Shown here: piece after piece, positions 1-5,954 of the stretch
Layout of the letters: the number at the start of each line of letters is the position of its first letter
Position numbering within the stretch: the stretch's first letter is position 1
Assembly: GCA_016213595.1 (NCBI GenBank)
Contig: JACRAA010000276.1
Location: 1-18,099 of the forward strand
Reading direction: 5' to 3'
Source: Actinomycetota bacterium
Lineage (GTDB): Bacteria > Actinomycetota > Actinomycetes > Propionibacteriales > Propionibacteriaceae
Length of the DNA stretch: 18,099 bases
Translations under genes and position numbers: made by a program
The notes under the pieces: generated by a model
Seen by the model: only the letters and a program-made list of their open reading frames with translations
The model's database searches: none
What the model was told of the DNA's origin: nothing

Positions 1-50
1 CCCCTGACGCTCGCCTCGGCACCCGCCGAATACCGCCCCGACCCTTGCTC

Positions 51-67
51 GAAGCCTCATGGGCTTC
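51..67. other. Short hairpin beside the repeat array
   Basis: GAAGCC at 51-56 pairs with GGCTTC at 62-67 across a 5-nt loop. The loop side contains TCATG, similar to the palindrome arms further right. The stem is only six base pairs and has no T-run, so it is at best a weak terminator or a diverged repeat copy. Apart from this hairpin, bases 1-80 and 244-297 show no gene or motif I recognise. Confidence 0.3.
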
Positions 68-80
68 TACAGCCGCTCGC

Positions 81-168
81 CCGGTCGGTTCACCATGAGA
101 AGCCGGTCGGTTCACCATGAGAAGCCGGTCGGTTCACCATGAGAAGCCGGTCGGTTCACCATGAGAAC
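81..168. repeat. Four tandem 22-bp direct repeats
   Basis: Four head-to-tail copies of a 22-bp unit occupy 81-102, 103-124, 125-146 and 147-168. The unit begins CCGGTCGGTTCACC and ends ATGAGAAG. The first three copies are identical and the fourth differs only in its last base (C for G). There are no spacers. Each unit carries an imperfect dyad, TTC-N-C-NNN-G-N-GAA. The 22-bp period, close to two helical turns, puts every copy on the same face of the DNA, as in iterons or operator arrays. No replication or regulator gene lies in the window beside it, so the function is unknown. Confidence 0.95.
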
Positions 169-243
169 ATGGGAAACCTCCACTTCTCATGGCGAATTCG
201 CCATGAGAAGTGACGACTTCCCTACATAACATGGTGAACCGAC
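150..243. repeat. 94-bp interrupted inverted repeat with perfect 32-bp palindromic core
   Basis: A perfect palindrome spans 181-212, centred on an EcoRI-like GAATTC with arms ending in TTCTCATGGC/GCCATGAGAA. Two further paired blocks share exactly the same centre (196.5): GGGAA at 171-175 with TTCCC at 218-222, and a 14-bp block at 150-163 with its reverse complement at 230-243. The outer left arm is part of the fourth direct repeat, so the repeat sequence itself recurs in inverted orientation across the axis. The arms share the ATGAGAA word with the direct repeats. It could fold as a cruciform or RNA hairpin, or bind a dimeric protein. No U-tract follows on either strand, so a simple intrinsic terminator is less likely. 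Confidence 0.9.
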
Positions 244-297
244 GCCCCGCCGATCGGCCACACAAGGGCGGTACCAGCTGGCTGAGGGTCGAGCCGG

Positions 298-1557
298 TCA
301 GCGCCAGATGCCGCGCGTGTCGAGGATGACCTTGCCGTCCAGGAGCTTTCGCGGGAGCGTACGGAACTGGTTGTGGTCGACGAGCAGCACGACGATGTCA
401 GCCGCCGAGACGGCCTCCTGCGTCTTCACGAGCGTCAGGTTGTCGAGACCGTTGAGCGCGGACGGGAGGCTCCGCAGCATCGGGTCGCTCACCAGGATCC
501 TCGTCCCCGGCTCCTGCTCGGCCAGCGAGGCGACGATCTCCACGGCGGGCGACTCGCGGACGTCGTCGACGTTCGCCTTGTAGGACAGCCCGAGGCAGGC
601 CACGACCGGCTCCCGGAACCGGCTCGCCGACTTGCGGATCTGCTGCACCACGTGGCGGGCCTTGCCGTCGTTGATCTCGCGGGCCGTACGGATCAGCACC
701 GCCTCGTCGGGCGCGGCGCTCACGAGGAACCACGGGTCCACGGCGATGCAGTGCCCGCCCACGCCCGGCCCCGGCTGGAGGATGTTGACGCGCGGGTGGT
801 GGTTCGCCATCTTGACGATCTCCCACACGTCGAGCCCGAGCTTGTCGCAGATGATCGACAGCTCGTTGGCGAAGGCGATGTTCACGTCGCGGTACGAGTT
901 CTCGGCGAGCTTGGCCATCTCGGCGCTCGCGGCGTCGGACAGCTGGATCTCGCCGCGGCAGAACACGCGGTACAGCTCGGCGGCCTTCTCCGCACAGTCC
1001 GGCGTCAGCCCGCCGATCACCCGGTTGTTCTCGACCAGCTCCACCATGAGCCGGCCCGGGAGGACACGCTCCGGGCAGTGCGCGACATGGATGTCGGGGT
1101 TGTCGTTGGTGTCGCCGGGGAACGTCAGGTCGGGACGGGCCTCCGCAAGACGGCGGCTCAGCTCCTGGGTCGTACCGGGAGGGGACGTCGACTCCAGCAC
1201 GACGATCGCACCCGGCCGGAGCTGCGGGGCGATCGAGGCGGCCGCCGCGAACACATGGGTGAGGTCGGCCTCCTCGTTCGGCGTGATCGGCGTCGGGACG
1301 GCGATGATGTATGCGTCCGCGACGGGCGGCTCGGTACTCGTCGAGATGTTGCCGAGCGCCACCGCCCCGCTGAGGCTCGTCTGGAGATCCGGCTCGAAGA
1401 AGGGGATCTCGCCGCGGGCAACCCGCTCGACGGTGACGGCGTTCACGTCCACGCCGATGACACGTACTCCTCGCGAGGCGAGCACCACGGCCGTCGGCAG
1501 ACCGATGTAGCCGAGGCCGATGACAGCGACCGTGCCGCTGTAGAAGGGGTTGTCCAT
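298..1557 (-). CDS. wecC: UDP-N-acetyl-D-mannosamine dehydrogenase (WecC-type)
   Basis: This predicted cytosolic enzyme of 419 residues oxidises UDP-ManNAc (or a close UDP-HexNAc) twice with NAD to the uronic acid, a precursor for surface polysaccharide. The N-terminal Rossmann motif GLGYIGLP is at residues 14-21, ESTSPPGTT starts near 122, AKLAENSYRDVNIAFANE is near 215-232, and the catalytic cysteine is C270 in GPGVGGHCIAVDPWF. The last motif is characteristic of WecC rather than plain UDP-glucose dehydrogenases. The open frame extends further upstream, but the ATG at 1557 is preferred: it starts at the conserved Rossmann strand, has AAGGTGG just upstream, and overlaps the upstream stop by one base (TGATG). 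It is the last gene of the operon. The exact epimer used (ManNAc or GlcNAc, as in WbpA) cannot be fixed from sequence alone. Confidence 0.93.
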   Translation of the reverse strand: MDNPFYSGTVAVIGLGYIGLPTAVVLASRGVRVIGVDVNAVTVERVARGEIPFFEPDLQTSLSGAVALGNISTSTEPPVADAYIIAVPTPITPNEEADLTHVFAAAASIAPQLRPGAIVVLESTSPPGTTQELSRRLAEARPDLTFPGDTNDNPDIHVAHCPERVLPGRLMVELVENNRVIGGLTPDCAEKAAELYRVFCRGEIQLSDAASAEMAKLAENSYRDVNIAFANELSIICDKLGLDVWEIVKMANHHPRVNILQPGPGVGGHCIAVDPWFLVSAAPDEAVLIRTAREINDGKARHVVQQIRKSASRFREPVVACLGLSYKANVDDVRESPAVEIVASLAEQEPGTRILVSDPMLRSLPSALNGLDNLTLVKTQEAVSAADIVVLLVDHNQFRTLPRKLLDGKVILDTRGIWR

Positions 1558-2330
1558 CACGCCACCTTGCTGGATGCCAGCGCGCTCGCTGGCTCGGATT
1601 TCCGGGTCACGAGCGCCCGCGCGACCATGATGCTGAACAGGACATTCGTGCGCAGGTAGCGTTTCCACATCCGTCGCGGTTCCTGCAGGAGACGGTACGC
1701 CCACTCCATCCCGGCTCGCTGCCACCGCTCCGGGGCCCGCTTCGTGACGCCCGCGAGGATGTCGAAGGAGCCGCCGACGCCGTGGGTGACAGGGACCTTC
1801 ATGAGCGGCTGGTACCGCTCGAGGAACTTCTCCTTCTTCGGGGAGGTCATCCCGAGGAACAGCATGTCCGGATGGGCGGCTGCGATGTCCGCGGCGACCG
1901 TCGCCTCGTCGGTGAAGTAGCCGTCGCGGTAGCCGACGAGCCGCGCACCCGGGTACCTCGTGGCCATGACGTCGGCCACGCGAGCTACCACCTCGGGCGT
2001 CGCCCCGAGCAGGTAGACCGAGTGCTGCTCCGCGTCGGCGAGCTCCAGGAGGCGCAGGAACAGGTCGATGCCGGCGACCCGCTCGGGGAGCGGCCGGCGC
2101 AGCAGCCGGCTTGCCCAGACGACGGACTGGCCGTCGGCCAGGATGACGTCGCAGGACAGCATGGCGGCGTGAAGGCCCTCGTCACGTCCTGCGTTCACGA
2201 CCTTGGCCGCGTTGAGGACTCCGATCTGGACGGGACGCTGCTCCGCGATCGCCGTCCCGCACAGCTGGAGCACCTCGTCCATCCTGGCGGCCAACATCGG
2301 GTAGCCCAGGATCTCCTTGACCTCACTCAT
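1557..2330 (-). CDS. WecG/TagA/CpsF family glycosyltransferase
   Basis: At 257 residues, this is the normal size for the family, which transfers ManNAc or ManNAcA from its UDP donor to a polyprenyl-diphosphate-GlcNAc acceptor at the inner face of the membrane. Visible family features are LNAAKVVNA (40-48), the catalytic-region Asp in ILADGQSVV (D66), YLLGATPEVV (106-115), GMTSPKKEKFL (160-170), GVGGSFD (184-190) and the basic C-terminal segment APERWQRAGMEWAYRLLQEP (199-218) thought to contact membrane. The start ATG at 2330 overlaps the upstream stop in ATGA and has GGGGGGAG upstream. That ribosome-binding region is duplicated (see the repeat at 2326-2366). Pairing with the WecC-type dehydrogenase suggests the product is transferred as ManNAcA, as for WecG, but TagA-like ManNAc transfer is also possible. 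Confidence 0.93.
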   Translation of the reverse strand: MSEVKEILGYPMLAARMDEVLQLCGTAIAEQRPVQIGVLNAAKVVNAGRDEGLHAAMLSCDVILADGQSVVWASRLLRRPLPERVAGIDLFLRLLELADAEQHSVYLLGATPEVVARVADVMATRYPGARLVGYRDGYFTDEATVAADIAAAHPDMLFLGMTSPKKEKFLERYQPLMKVPVTHGVGGSFDILAGVTKRAPERWQRAGMEWAYRLLQEPRRMWKRYLRTNVLFSIMVARALVTRKSEPASALASSKVA

Positions 2331-2366
2331 GCTGCACTCCCCCCTTGCTCATGCTGCACTCCCCCC
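2326..2366. repeat. 22-bp tandem duplication of a start site and Shine-Dalgarno
   Basis: A 19-bp block (on the minus strand GGGGGGAGTGCAGCATGAG) occurs at 2326-2344 and again at 2348-2366, a 22-bp shift. It contains the glycosyltransferase ribosome-binding site and ATG. The upstream copy therefore provides a second SD plus ATG (ATG at 2353-2351) in another frame, which would encode only nine residues and stop just past the real start. In the upstream protein the same duplication shows as GGVQHE followed by QGGSAA at the C terminus. Confidence 0.85.
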
Positions 2367-3460
2367 TGTGGCATCGCAGCCGATGCGTACAACAGCCAGC
2401 CCAGCTCGTACGGCCGGCACTCGTAGTCGACACGTCCCGCCGGCAGCACCTGGTCGACGAGCGGCACTCGGGCGCCCGGTCGGACCCGGCTGATGAGCGC
2501 GCCCGCGGCCCGCGCCGCCTTGAACGGTTCGCGGCGGCCGACCTTCCGCCAGATCACGCCCAGGTCGGGCGCCACCAGCGGCTCGAGGCACTCGGGATGG
2601 GTGGACAGCCAGGCGAACCCGCGCTGTACGGCCTCGGAGTGGTCCGTACCGCCCGCTGCCGCCAGCTCGTCCAGCACCATGGGTGCCATGCCGTGCTGAT
2701 GGACCGAGTACGTCGGGTACCGCTCGACGACGTCGCCGGTCCGCGCGTCGTAGTGCCACCACCACTGGCCCGCCGGGCCCTGGACGTCGACGAGCCGGCG
2801 CGCTGTCGCCTCGGCCGCGGCCATCGCCTGGTCGTCGCCGGTGCGGGCAGCGAACCGTACGAACGCCTGTAGCGGGTAGATCTGGTCCGCGAAGCTCCCC
2901 ACGTGGCCACGCAGCCTGCCGGACGGTGGCGACTCGTGCGGGAACGTGCCGTGCGGCCCCTGCTCAGACCGGAGCCGCGCCACCCCCTCCTCCGCGAGCC
3001 GCATCCCGGTGCCGCCCTCGGGCATGGCGAGCCCGGCGACCACCGCCCAGGCGCAGTCGACCGTGGGCAGCGACGGGCGACGGACCGCGTCGAGCAGGCG
3101 GGCCGCGAGGGCGTCATCCGTGGTCCCCGCGACCTCCCCGGCCGCCCACAGGGCGAGGGCATGCGCGCCCGCATCCGTGGTCGACTCGGCGAGCGTGAGG
3201 CACGAGGTCGCCACCTCGGCAGCAGTGGCGCCGCCGAGTACCTCGCGCTGTACGGGTTCCGGCTGGCGCCCCAGCCCCAGGGCCGCGATGGCCGTGTAGC
3301 GGACGCTGTCCCCCTCCGGCTGCAGGGTCGGACCGTTCGGGCCCGGCACTCCGCGAAGCGTGTACGGCAGGGGACGGCCACGGACGTAGCCGCAGGCGGC
3401 GAGCCCGACGAGGGCGACAGCGACGAGATCCTGCGTCCCGGCACCGGGCTGCACGGTCAT
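2327..3460 (-). CDS. Hypothetical protein, probable alpha/alpha-toroid, in polysaccharide operon
   Basis: I do not recognise a characterised family for this 377-residue protein. It is helical with repeated small-residue helices. Tryptophan/aromatic-rich segments include GQWWWHYDARTGDVVERYP and YSVHQHGMAPM, with HGTFPHE before them and LGVIWRKVGRREPFKAARA near the end. This resembles the alpha/alpha barrels of terpene-cyclase-like, lyase or epimerase folds, but no catalytic motif can be named. No signal peptide or clear membrane anchor is visible. The ATG at 3460 is chosen over upstream ATGs because it overlaps the upstream stop (ATGA), like the next junction. Its place between a sugar N-acetyltransferase and a glycosyltransferase suggests it modifies, cleaves or recognises the polysaccharide or its precursor. 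That role is inference only. Confidence 0.85.
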   Translation of the reverse strand: MTVQPGAGTQDLVAVALVGLAACGYVRGRPLPYTLRGVPGPNGPTLQPEGDSVRYTAIAALGLGRQPEPVQREVLGGATAAEVATSCLTLAESTTDAGAHALALWAAGEVAGTTDDALAARLLDAVRRPSLPTVDCAWAVVAGLAMPEGGTGMRLAEEGVARLRSEQGPHGTFPHESPPSGRLRGHVGSFADQIYPLQAFVRFAARTGDDQAMAAAEATARRLVDVQGPAGQWWWHYDARTGDVVERYPTYSVHQHGMAPMVLDELAAAGGTDHSEAVQRGFAWLSTHPECLEPLVAPDLGVIWRKVGRREPFKAARAAGALISRVRPGARVPLVDQVLPAGRVDYECRPYELGWLLYASAAMPQGGVQHEQGGSAA

Positions 3461-4029
3461 CGGACCGTCTCCCGACGCATGAGGGCTCCGTCGGCGACGG
3501 TCCACGACAGTCCGCACGTACAGGTCAGGTTCTCCGGAAGGCGCTGCCCGCACTCGCACACCCAGCCGATGACGCGCGCGGGGTTGCCGACGACGAACGC
3601 GTGCGCCGGTACGTCCCGGGTGACGACGGCACCGGCCCCGACGAACGCGTACTCGCCGATCGTCGCGCGGCAGACCACCACGACGCCGGCACCCAGCGTT
3701 GCTCCACGCCGGACCAGCGTGGTGTCGAGCTCGGCCCCGTGCCTCTTGATGAACGCGCGGGGGGTGAAGTCGTTGGTGAAGATCACGCCGGGCCCGAGGA
3801 AGACGTCATCCTCGATCGTCACGCCCTCGAAGATCATGACCTGGTTCTTGACGGTGACCCGGTCCCCCACGACAGCGCCGCCTTCGATGTACGCGTGGTC
3901 GCAGATGTTGCAGTCATGACCGACGACTGCGCCGGCCAGTACGTGGGCGAAGGCCCACACCCTGGTCCCTGAGCCTACGGACGTGCTCTCGCACCGCCCG
4001 TCGCCGTGCACCGACACGCCATCCGGCAT
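3457..4029 (-). CDS. WbpD/WlbB-like sugar N-acetyltransferase (left-handed beta-helix)
   Basis: This 190-residue protein contains repeated hexapeptides of the left-handed beta-helix fold (VGSGTRVWAFAHV, AVVGHDCNI, VGDRVTVKN, IEDDVFLGPGVIFTND, VRRGATLGAGVVVV, IGEYAFVGAGAVV). VFLGPGVIFTND and YAFVGAGAVVTRDVPAHAFVVGNPARVIGW closely follow the WbpD/WlbB pattern. These enzymes use acetyl-CoA to acetylate the 3-amino group of a UDP-2-acetamido-3-amino-uronic acid. The C-terminal tail has the CxC...CTC cysteine cluster common in the family, possibly a zinc ribbon. The start at 4029 has GAGGGGGG upstream. It is the first gene of the operon. The partner aminotransferase and oxidase (WbpE/WbpB) are not in the window, so the true substrate is open. 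Confidence 0.9.
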   Translation of the reverse strand: MPDGVSVHGDGRCESTSVGSGTRVWAFAHVLAGAVVGHDCNICDHAYIEGGAVVGDRVTVKNQVMIFEGVTIEDDVFLGPGVIFTNDFTPRAFIKRHGAELDTTLVRRGATLGAGVVVVCRATIGEYAFVGAGAVVTRDVPAHAFVVGNPARVIGWVCECGQRLPENLTCTCGLSWTVADGALMRRETVR

Positions 4030-4111
4030 GTGGCCCCCCCTCGTTCAAACCTCGCAGTGCCGCTCGTAGCCCCAAGCCCGACCGGCACCCCCCCGCAAGC
4101 ACGGTCCACGG

Positions 4112-4136
4112 CCCGGCTCTCTCCTCAGAAGCCGGG
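4112..4136 (-). other. Hairpin in the 5' leader of the polysaccharide operon
   Basis: CCCGGCT at 4112-4118 pairs perfectly with AGCCGGG at 4130-4136 across an 11-nt loop. On the minus strand it falls between the predicted promoter (-10 at 4175-4170) and the first gene at 4029, in an approximately 130-nt untranslated leader. It may affect transcript stability or antitermination. There is no U-tract and no conserved riboswitch motif that I recognise. Confidence 0.4.
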
Positions 4137-4169
4137 ACAGGAACACAAGAGATGCCCACCCGCGTTTGA

Positions 4170-4199
4170 AAGATATCCCGACACGGCGGTGCCTGCCAA
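4170..4199 (-). promoter_or_regulatory. Predicted sigma70-type promoter of the polysaccharide operon
   Basis: On the minus strand, -35 TTGGCA (4199-4194) is followed by an 18-bp spacer and -10 TATCTT (4175-4170). This would start transcription near 4163, giving a leader of roughly 130 nt before the acetyltransferase gene. Both boxes fit the actinobacterial housekeeping consensus reasonably well, and the AT-rich -10 stands out locally. It is read from sequence only. Confidence 0.5.
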
Positions 4200-4216
4200 G
4201 GTCTTGGTCAAGACCT
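4199..4216. promoter_or_regulatory. Palindrome abutting the -35 box, candidate operator
   Basis: AGGTCTTG and CAAGACCT are perfect inverted arms around a central GT. The palindrome touches the predicted -35 box at 4199-4194, where a bound dimer could act as activator or repressor. It also lies about 55 bp beyond the 3' end of the PEPCK-like gene, so an alternative is a short RNA hairpin at the end of that transcript. There is no T-run to support termination. Confidence 0.45.
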
Positions 4217-4270
4217 CAACTTGTTCGTACGACGCGGGCTCGAGGCGTCGAGACCGGCAGCGGCGGCTCC

Positions 4271-5062
4271 TCAGCCGGTCTGGCCGGGTGGCTCCGGGGC
4301 GACATCGGCTTCGACCGCCGGAGTCGTACAGGCGGCCAGGCCAGCGGCGCCGAAGCCTGTGCCGAAGGACCAGACGTCGCCGGAGCCGGGGAACTCGGCG
4401 ATCCACTTCTCGGGGTTGCACGGCCAGGGGACATCCGGACGCCGGTTCCCGGCCTCGTCGAGGAGCGGGTAGCCGACGGAGTGTACGGATGCCGCCCAGC
4501 GGTGGCCGGCGCAGATCCGACGGCGGGCGGTCGCACCGACGCGCGCCGCCAGGCCGAGGTTGAGCACGACCCACGGAGAGTCCGTGAGCTCGATGCCGAG
4601 GCACGCGGTCGGTACTGGTCCCACCCCTGCGTAGGGAACCGCGTACATCACGCGGCCGCGCATGCACCCCGCGAACATGGCCAGCAGCGTGCGACATTCC
4701 GCCTCGGACTGAGGCCGTACGTGGGCGGGTGCTGTGAGAGACGGCTGCGCGGGACACCTGGTGGCCCTCGCCGGAGGGAGCGCGCCGGCGGCTGCGTGAG
4801 CGGCCGAGGCTGCGGGAGGGGACGGAGTGTCGGACACCTCGTCGCAGTCGGCGAGGAGGGCGTCGACGGAGATGAGCTGGCTGTACAGGCTGTCCGCCTC
4901 GGCGGCCGAGCCGTCACACCACCGGACGGCGTCGGGGCTCGTGAGGCCCGCGACATGCGTGACCCACCCTCTGACGCGTGAGGGGAGCCGGGGGGGAAAG
5001 TCGAGGGACATGGCGACCGGGCCGGGCCGAAGGCCCTCAGCCGCGATGGTCTGCGCTGACAT
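4271..5062 (-). CDS. PEP carboxykinase (GTP)-like protein, N-terminal region only
   Basis: This intact 263-residue frame matches only the N-terminal substrate-binding part of GTP-type PEP carboxykinase (about 600 residues in full). Recognisable stretches are RGWVTHVAGLTSPDAVRWCDGS (first 20 of these residues 31-50), GCMRGRVMYAVPY (132-144), LGIELTDSPWVV (155-166), HSVGYPL (194-200), WPCNPEKWI (213-221) and WSFGTGFG (231-238). The family's segment with the CS..E.D.GPTNNW-type motif is replaced by a Pro/Ala-rich stretch (about 77-118). The usual GGN-LLGKK after the GYG motif is lost, and the nucleotide-binding domain is absent. It therefore cannot be a working PEPCK. The start at 5062 has GAGGAG seven bases upstream. 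It could be a decayed paralogue kept open by chance, or a repurposed binding protein. I see no frameshifted continuation downstream. Confidence 0.75.
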   Translation of the reverse strand: MSAQTIAAEGLRPGPVAMSLDFPPRLPSRVRGWVTHVAGLTSPDAVRWCDGSAAEADSLYSQLISVDALLADCDEVSDTPSPPAASAAHAAAGALPPARATRCPAQPSLTAPAHVRPQSEAECRTLLAMFAGCMRGRVMYAVPYAGVGPVPTACLGIELTDSPWVVLNLGLAARVGATARRRICAGHRWAASVHSVGYPLLDEAGNRRPDVPWPCNPEKWIAEFPGSGDVWSFGTGFGAAGLAACTTPAVEADVAPEPPGQTG

Positions 5063-5126
5063 GTTCGCTCCTCAGCGATGTCAGGCAAGGATGGATCGCG
5101 ACGGGTGTTGTCACGCTGCGGCTCAT
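5037..5126 (-). CDS. Possible 29-residue leader ORF upstream of the PEPCK-like gene
   Basis: On the minus strand AAGGAG lies six bases before an ATG at 5126. The frame reads MSRSVTTPVAIHPCLTSLRS then EHVSADHRG and stops at 5037, so it overlaps the PEPCK-like start at 5062 by about 26 bases in another frame. The SD is as good as that of the main gene, which raises the possibility of a translated leader peptide controlling it. It resembles no leader I know, and short open frames with purine-rich upstream sequence arise by chance. Confidence 0.3.
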   Translation of the reverse strand: MSRSVTTPVAIHPCLTSLRSEHVSADHRG

Positions 5127-5387
5127 GGCCGGCTCCTTGCTCGAGGATGGTCGAGCCAGCAGGCGGCCTGACTCATCGCTCTCGGCGCATCACAGTTGCG
5201 GCACAGCGTGGGTTCTCACCACTTTTTCCCTGCTCAAGCCGGGATCCGATCCCCGGTGTCTCGAGCGACCGGCCATGACGGCCGGTCACGAAGCCAACGT
5301 ATCGCCCGGGTAGCCGCGCCTCCAGCACCGGCCCGGCAGAGGACCAGGAAGTGTCCTTCGGGACCGATGTCTCTCCGAGCACGACGC
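5127..5387. other. Intergenic region between PEPCK-like and DUF2127 genes
   Basis: No convincing gene is present. The region should contain the 3' end of the DUF2127 transcript and the promoter of the PEPCK-like gene, both on the minus strand. It holds a strong hairpin at 5267-5287 and a weaker one (CCGGG 5239-5243 with CCCGG 5252-5256). There is a short T-run on the plus strand near 5222. I could not identify a convincing -10/-35 pair or riboswitch. Confidence 0.5.
5267..5287 (-). terminator. Hairpin downstream of DUF2127 gene, candidate terminator
   Basis: GACCGGCC (5267-5274) and GGCCGGTC (5280-5287) form a perfect 8-bp stem with a 5-nt loop. It lies about 100 bp past the DUF2127 stop in the direction of transcription. 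No U-tract follows, which is common for GC-rich actinobacterial terminators but leaves the call uncertain. Confidence 0.45.
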
Positions 5388-5909
5388 CTAGCTCGCTGCG
5401 GGGGCGGGGTCTGTACCCTCGCGCTCCGTCTCACGCATCGCCTTGTGCCGCCTGTACTCACGGACCGTCAGATAGACGATGAAGATGTCGAACAGCGTGA
5501 GCAGCAGCAGGCCCAACGAGTAGTGGACGACGAGCTCGTACGACTGGTAGCCGATGAAGGCGACCAGGAAGCCGATCAGCCACGGGTAGGCCCACAGTCG
5601 GTCGCGCAGGACGGCTGCGACGAGCAGGACCTTCACGATGCCGTGGACGAGGAGGTACCAGGCGCCGAAGACCGTCAGCGACACGTTGAGCTGACTCGCG
5701 TAGCGGACGAGCAGGTTGGACAGGTAGTCGTTGGGGTCCTCGGCGAGCTCCCCGCGGGTGACAACGGCGACGGCGGCCTGGATCTGTCGCGGGCTGGTGA
5801 CGAGGAGCACGGCTCCACCGATGAGCTCGATCACGCCGTCGGCCAGCTTGAGGAGCAGGCTGATGAAGAACGTCCGGTCCAGGAGCTTGTCACCCGAAGA
5901 GATCCTCAT
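5388..5909 (-). CDS. DUF2127 domain-containing membrane protein
   Basis: The protein has 173 residues and about four hydrophobic segments, beginning with FFISLLLKLADGVIELIGG and continuing through LTVFGAWYLLVHGIVKVLLV, WAYPWLIGFLVAFIGYQ and YSLGLLLLTLFDIFIVYLTV. This matches the DUF2127 family of predicted inner-membrane proteins with unknown function. The C terminus is charged (REYRRHKAMRETEREG). The ATG at 5909 is chosen over the longer open frame because homologous sequence begins with the RTFFISLLLKLADG region. A TAAAGT box (5923-5918) lies eight bases upstream, and there is no good Shine-Dalgarno, so the mRNA may be nearly leaderless. The gene diverges from the guanidinium exporter, with 152 bp between the starts. 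No functional link can be claimed from position alone. Confidence 0.85.
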   Translation of the reverse strand: MRISSGDKLLDRTFFISLLLKLADGVIELIGGAVLLVTSPRQIQAAVAVVTRGELAEDPNDYLSNLLVRYASQLNVSLTVFGAWYLLVHGIVKVLLVAAVLRDRLWAYPWLIGFLVAFIGYQSYELVVHYSLGLLLLTLFDIFIVYLTVREYRRHKAMRETEREGTDPAPAAS

Positions 5910-5917
5910 GGGGCCCG

Positions 5918-5923
5918 ACTTTA
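5918..5923 (-). promoter_or_regulatory. -10 box of DUF2127 gene, near-leaderless
   Basis: TAAAGT on the minus strand ends eight bases before the ATG at 5909. This predicts a transcript start at or next to the start codon. No clear -35 box is seen at the expected distance. Confidence 0.4.
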
Positions 5924-5954
5924 TCGAGGGGGGAAATGGGGCCGGCGCCACAGC

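Noticed and set aside
81..168. CRISPR array
   Set aside because: The units are directly adjacent with no spacers, and no cas gene is nearby.
181..212. Intrinsic terminator of the polysaccharide operon
   Set aside because: The hairpin would be strong, but no T-run follows on the minus strand, and the palindrome is part of a larger ordered repeat structure, so termination is not its obvious purpose.
81..243. parS centromere-like site
   Set aside because: The TTCACCATGAGAA word only partly resembles the parS consensus and does not match its GTTTCACGTGAAAC core.
373..1659. Long plus-strand open frame of 428 codons
   Set aside because: It is antisense to the dehydrogenase gene, is rich in Arg, His, Asp and Val, and shows no family motif. 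It is a GC-skew shadow.
4271..5062. Functional PEP carboxykinase
   Set aside because: The kinase/nucleotide-binding half and the GGN-LLGKK motif are missing, and no frameshifted continuation is found downstream.
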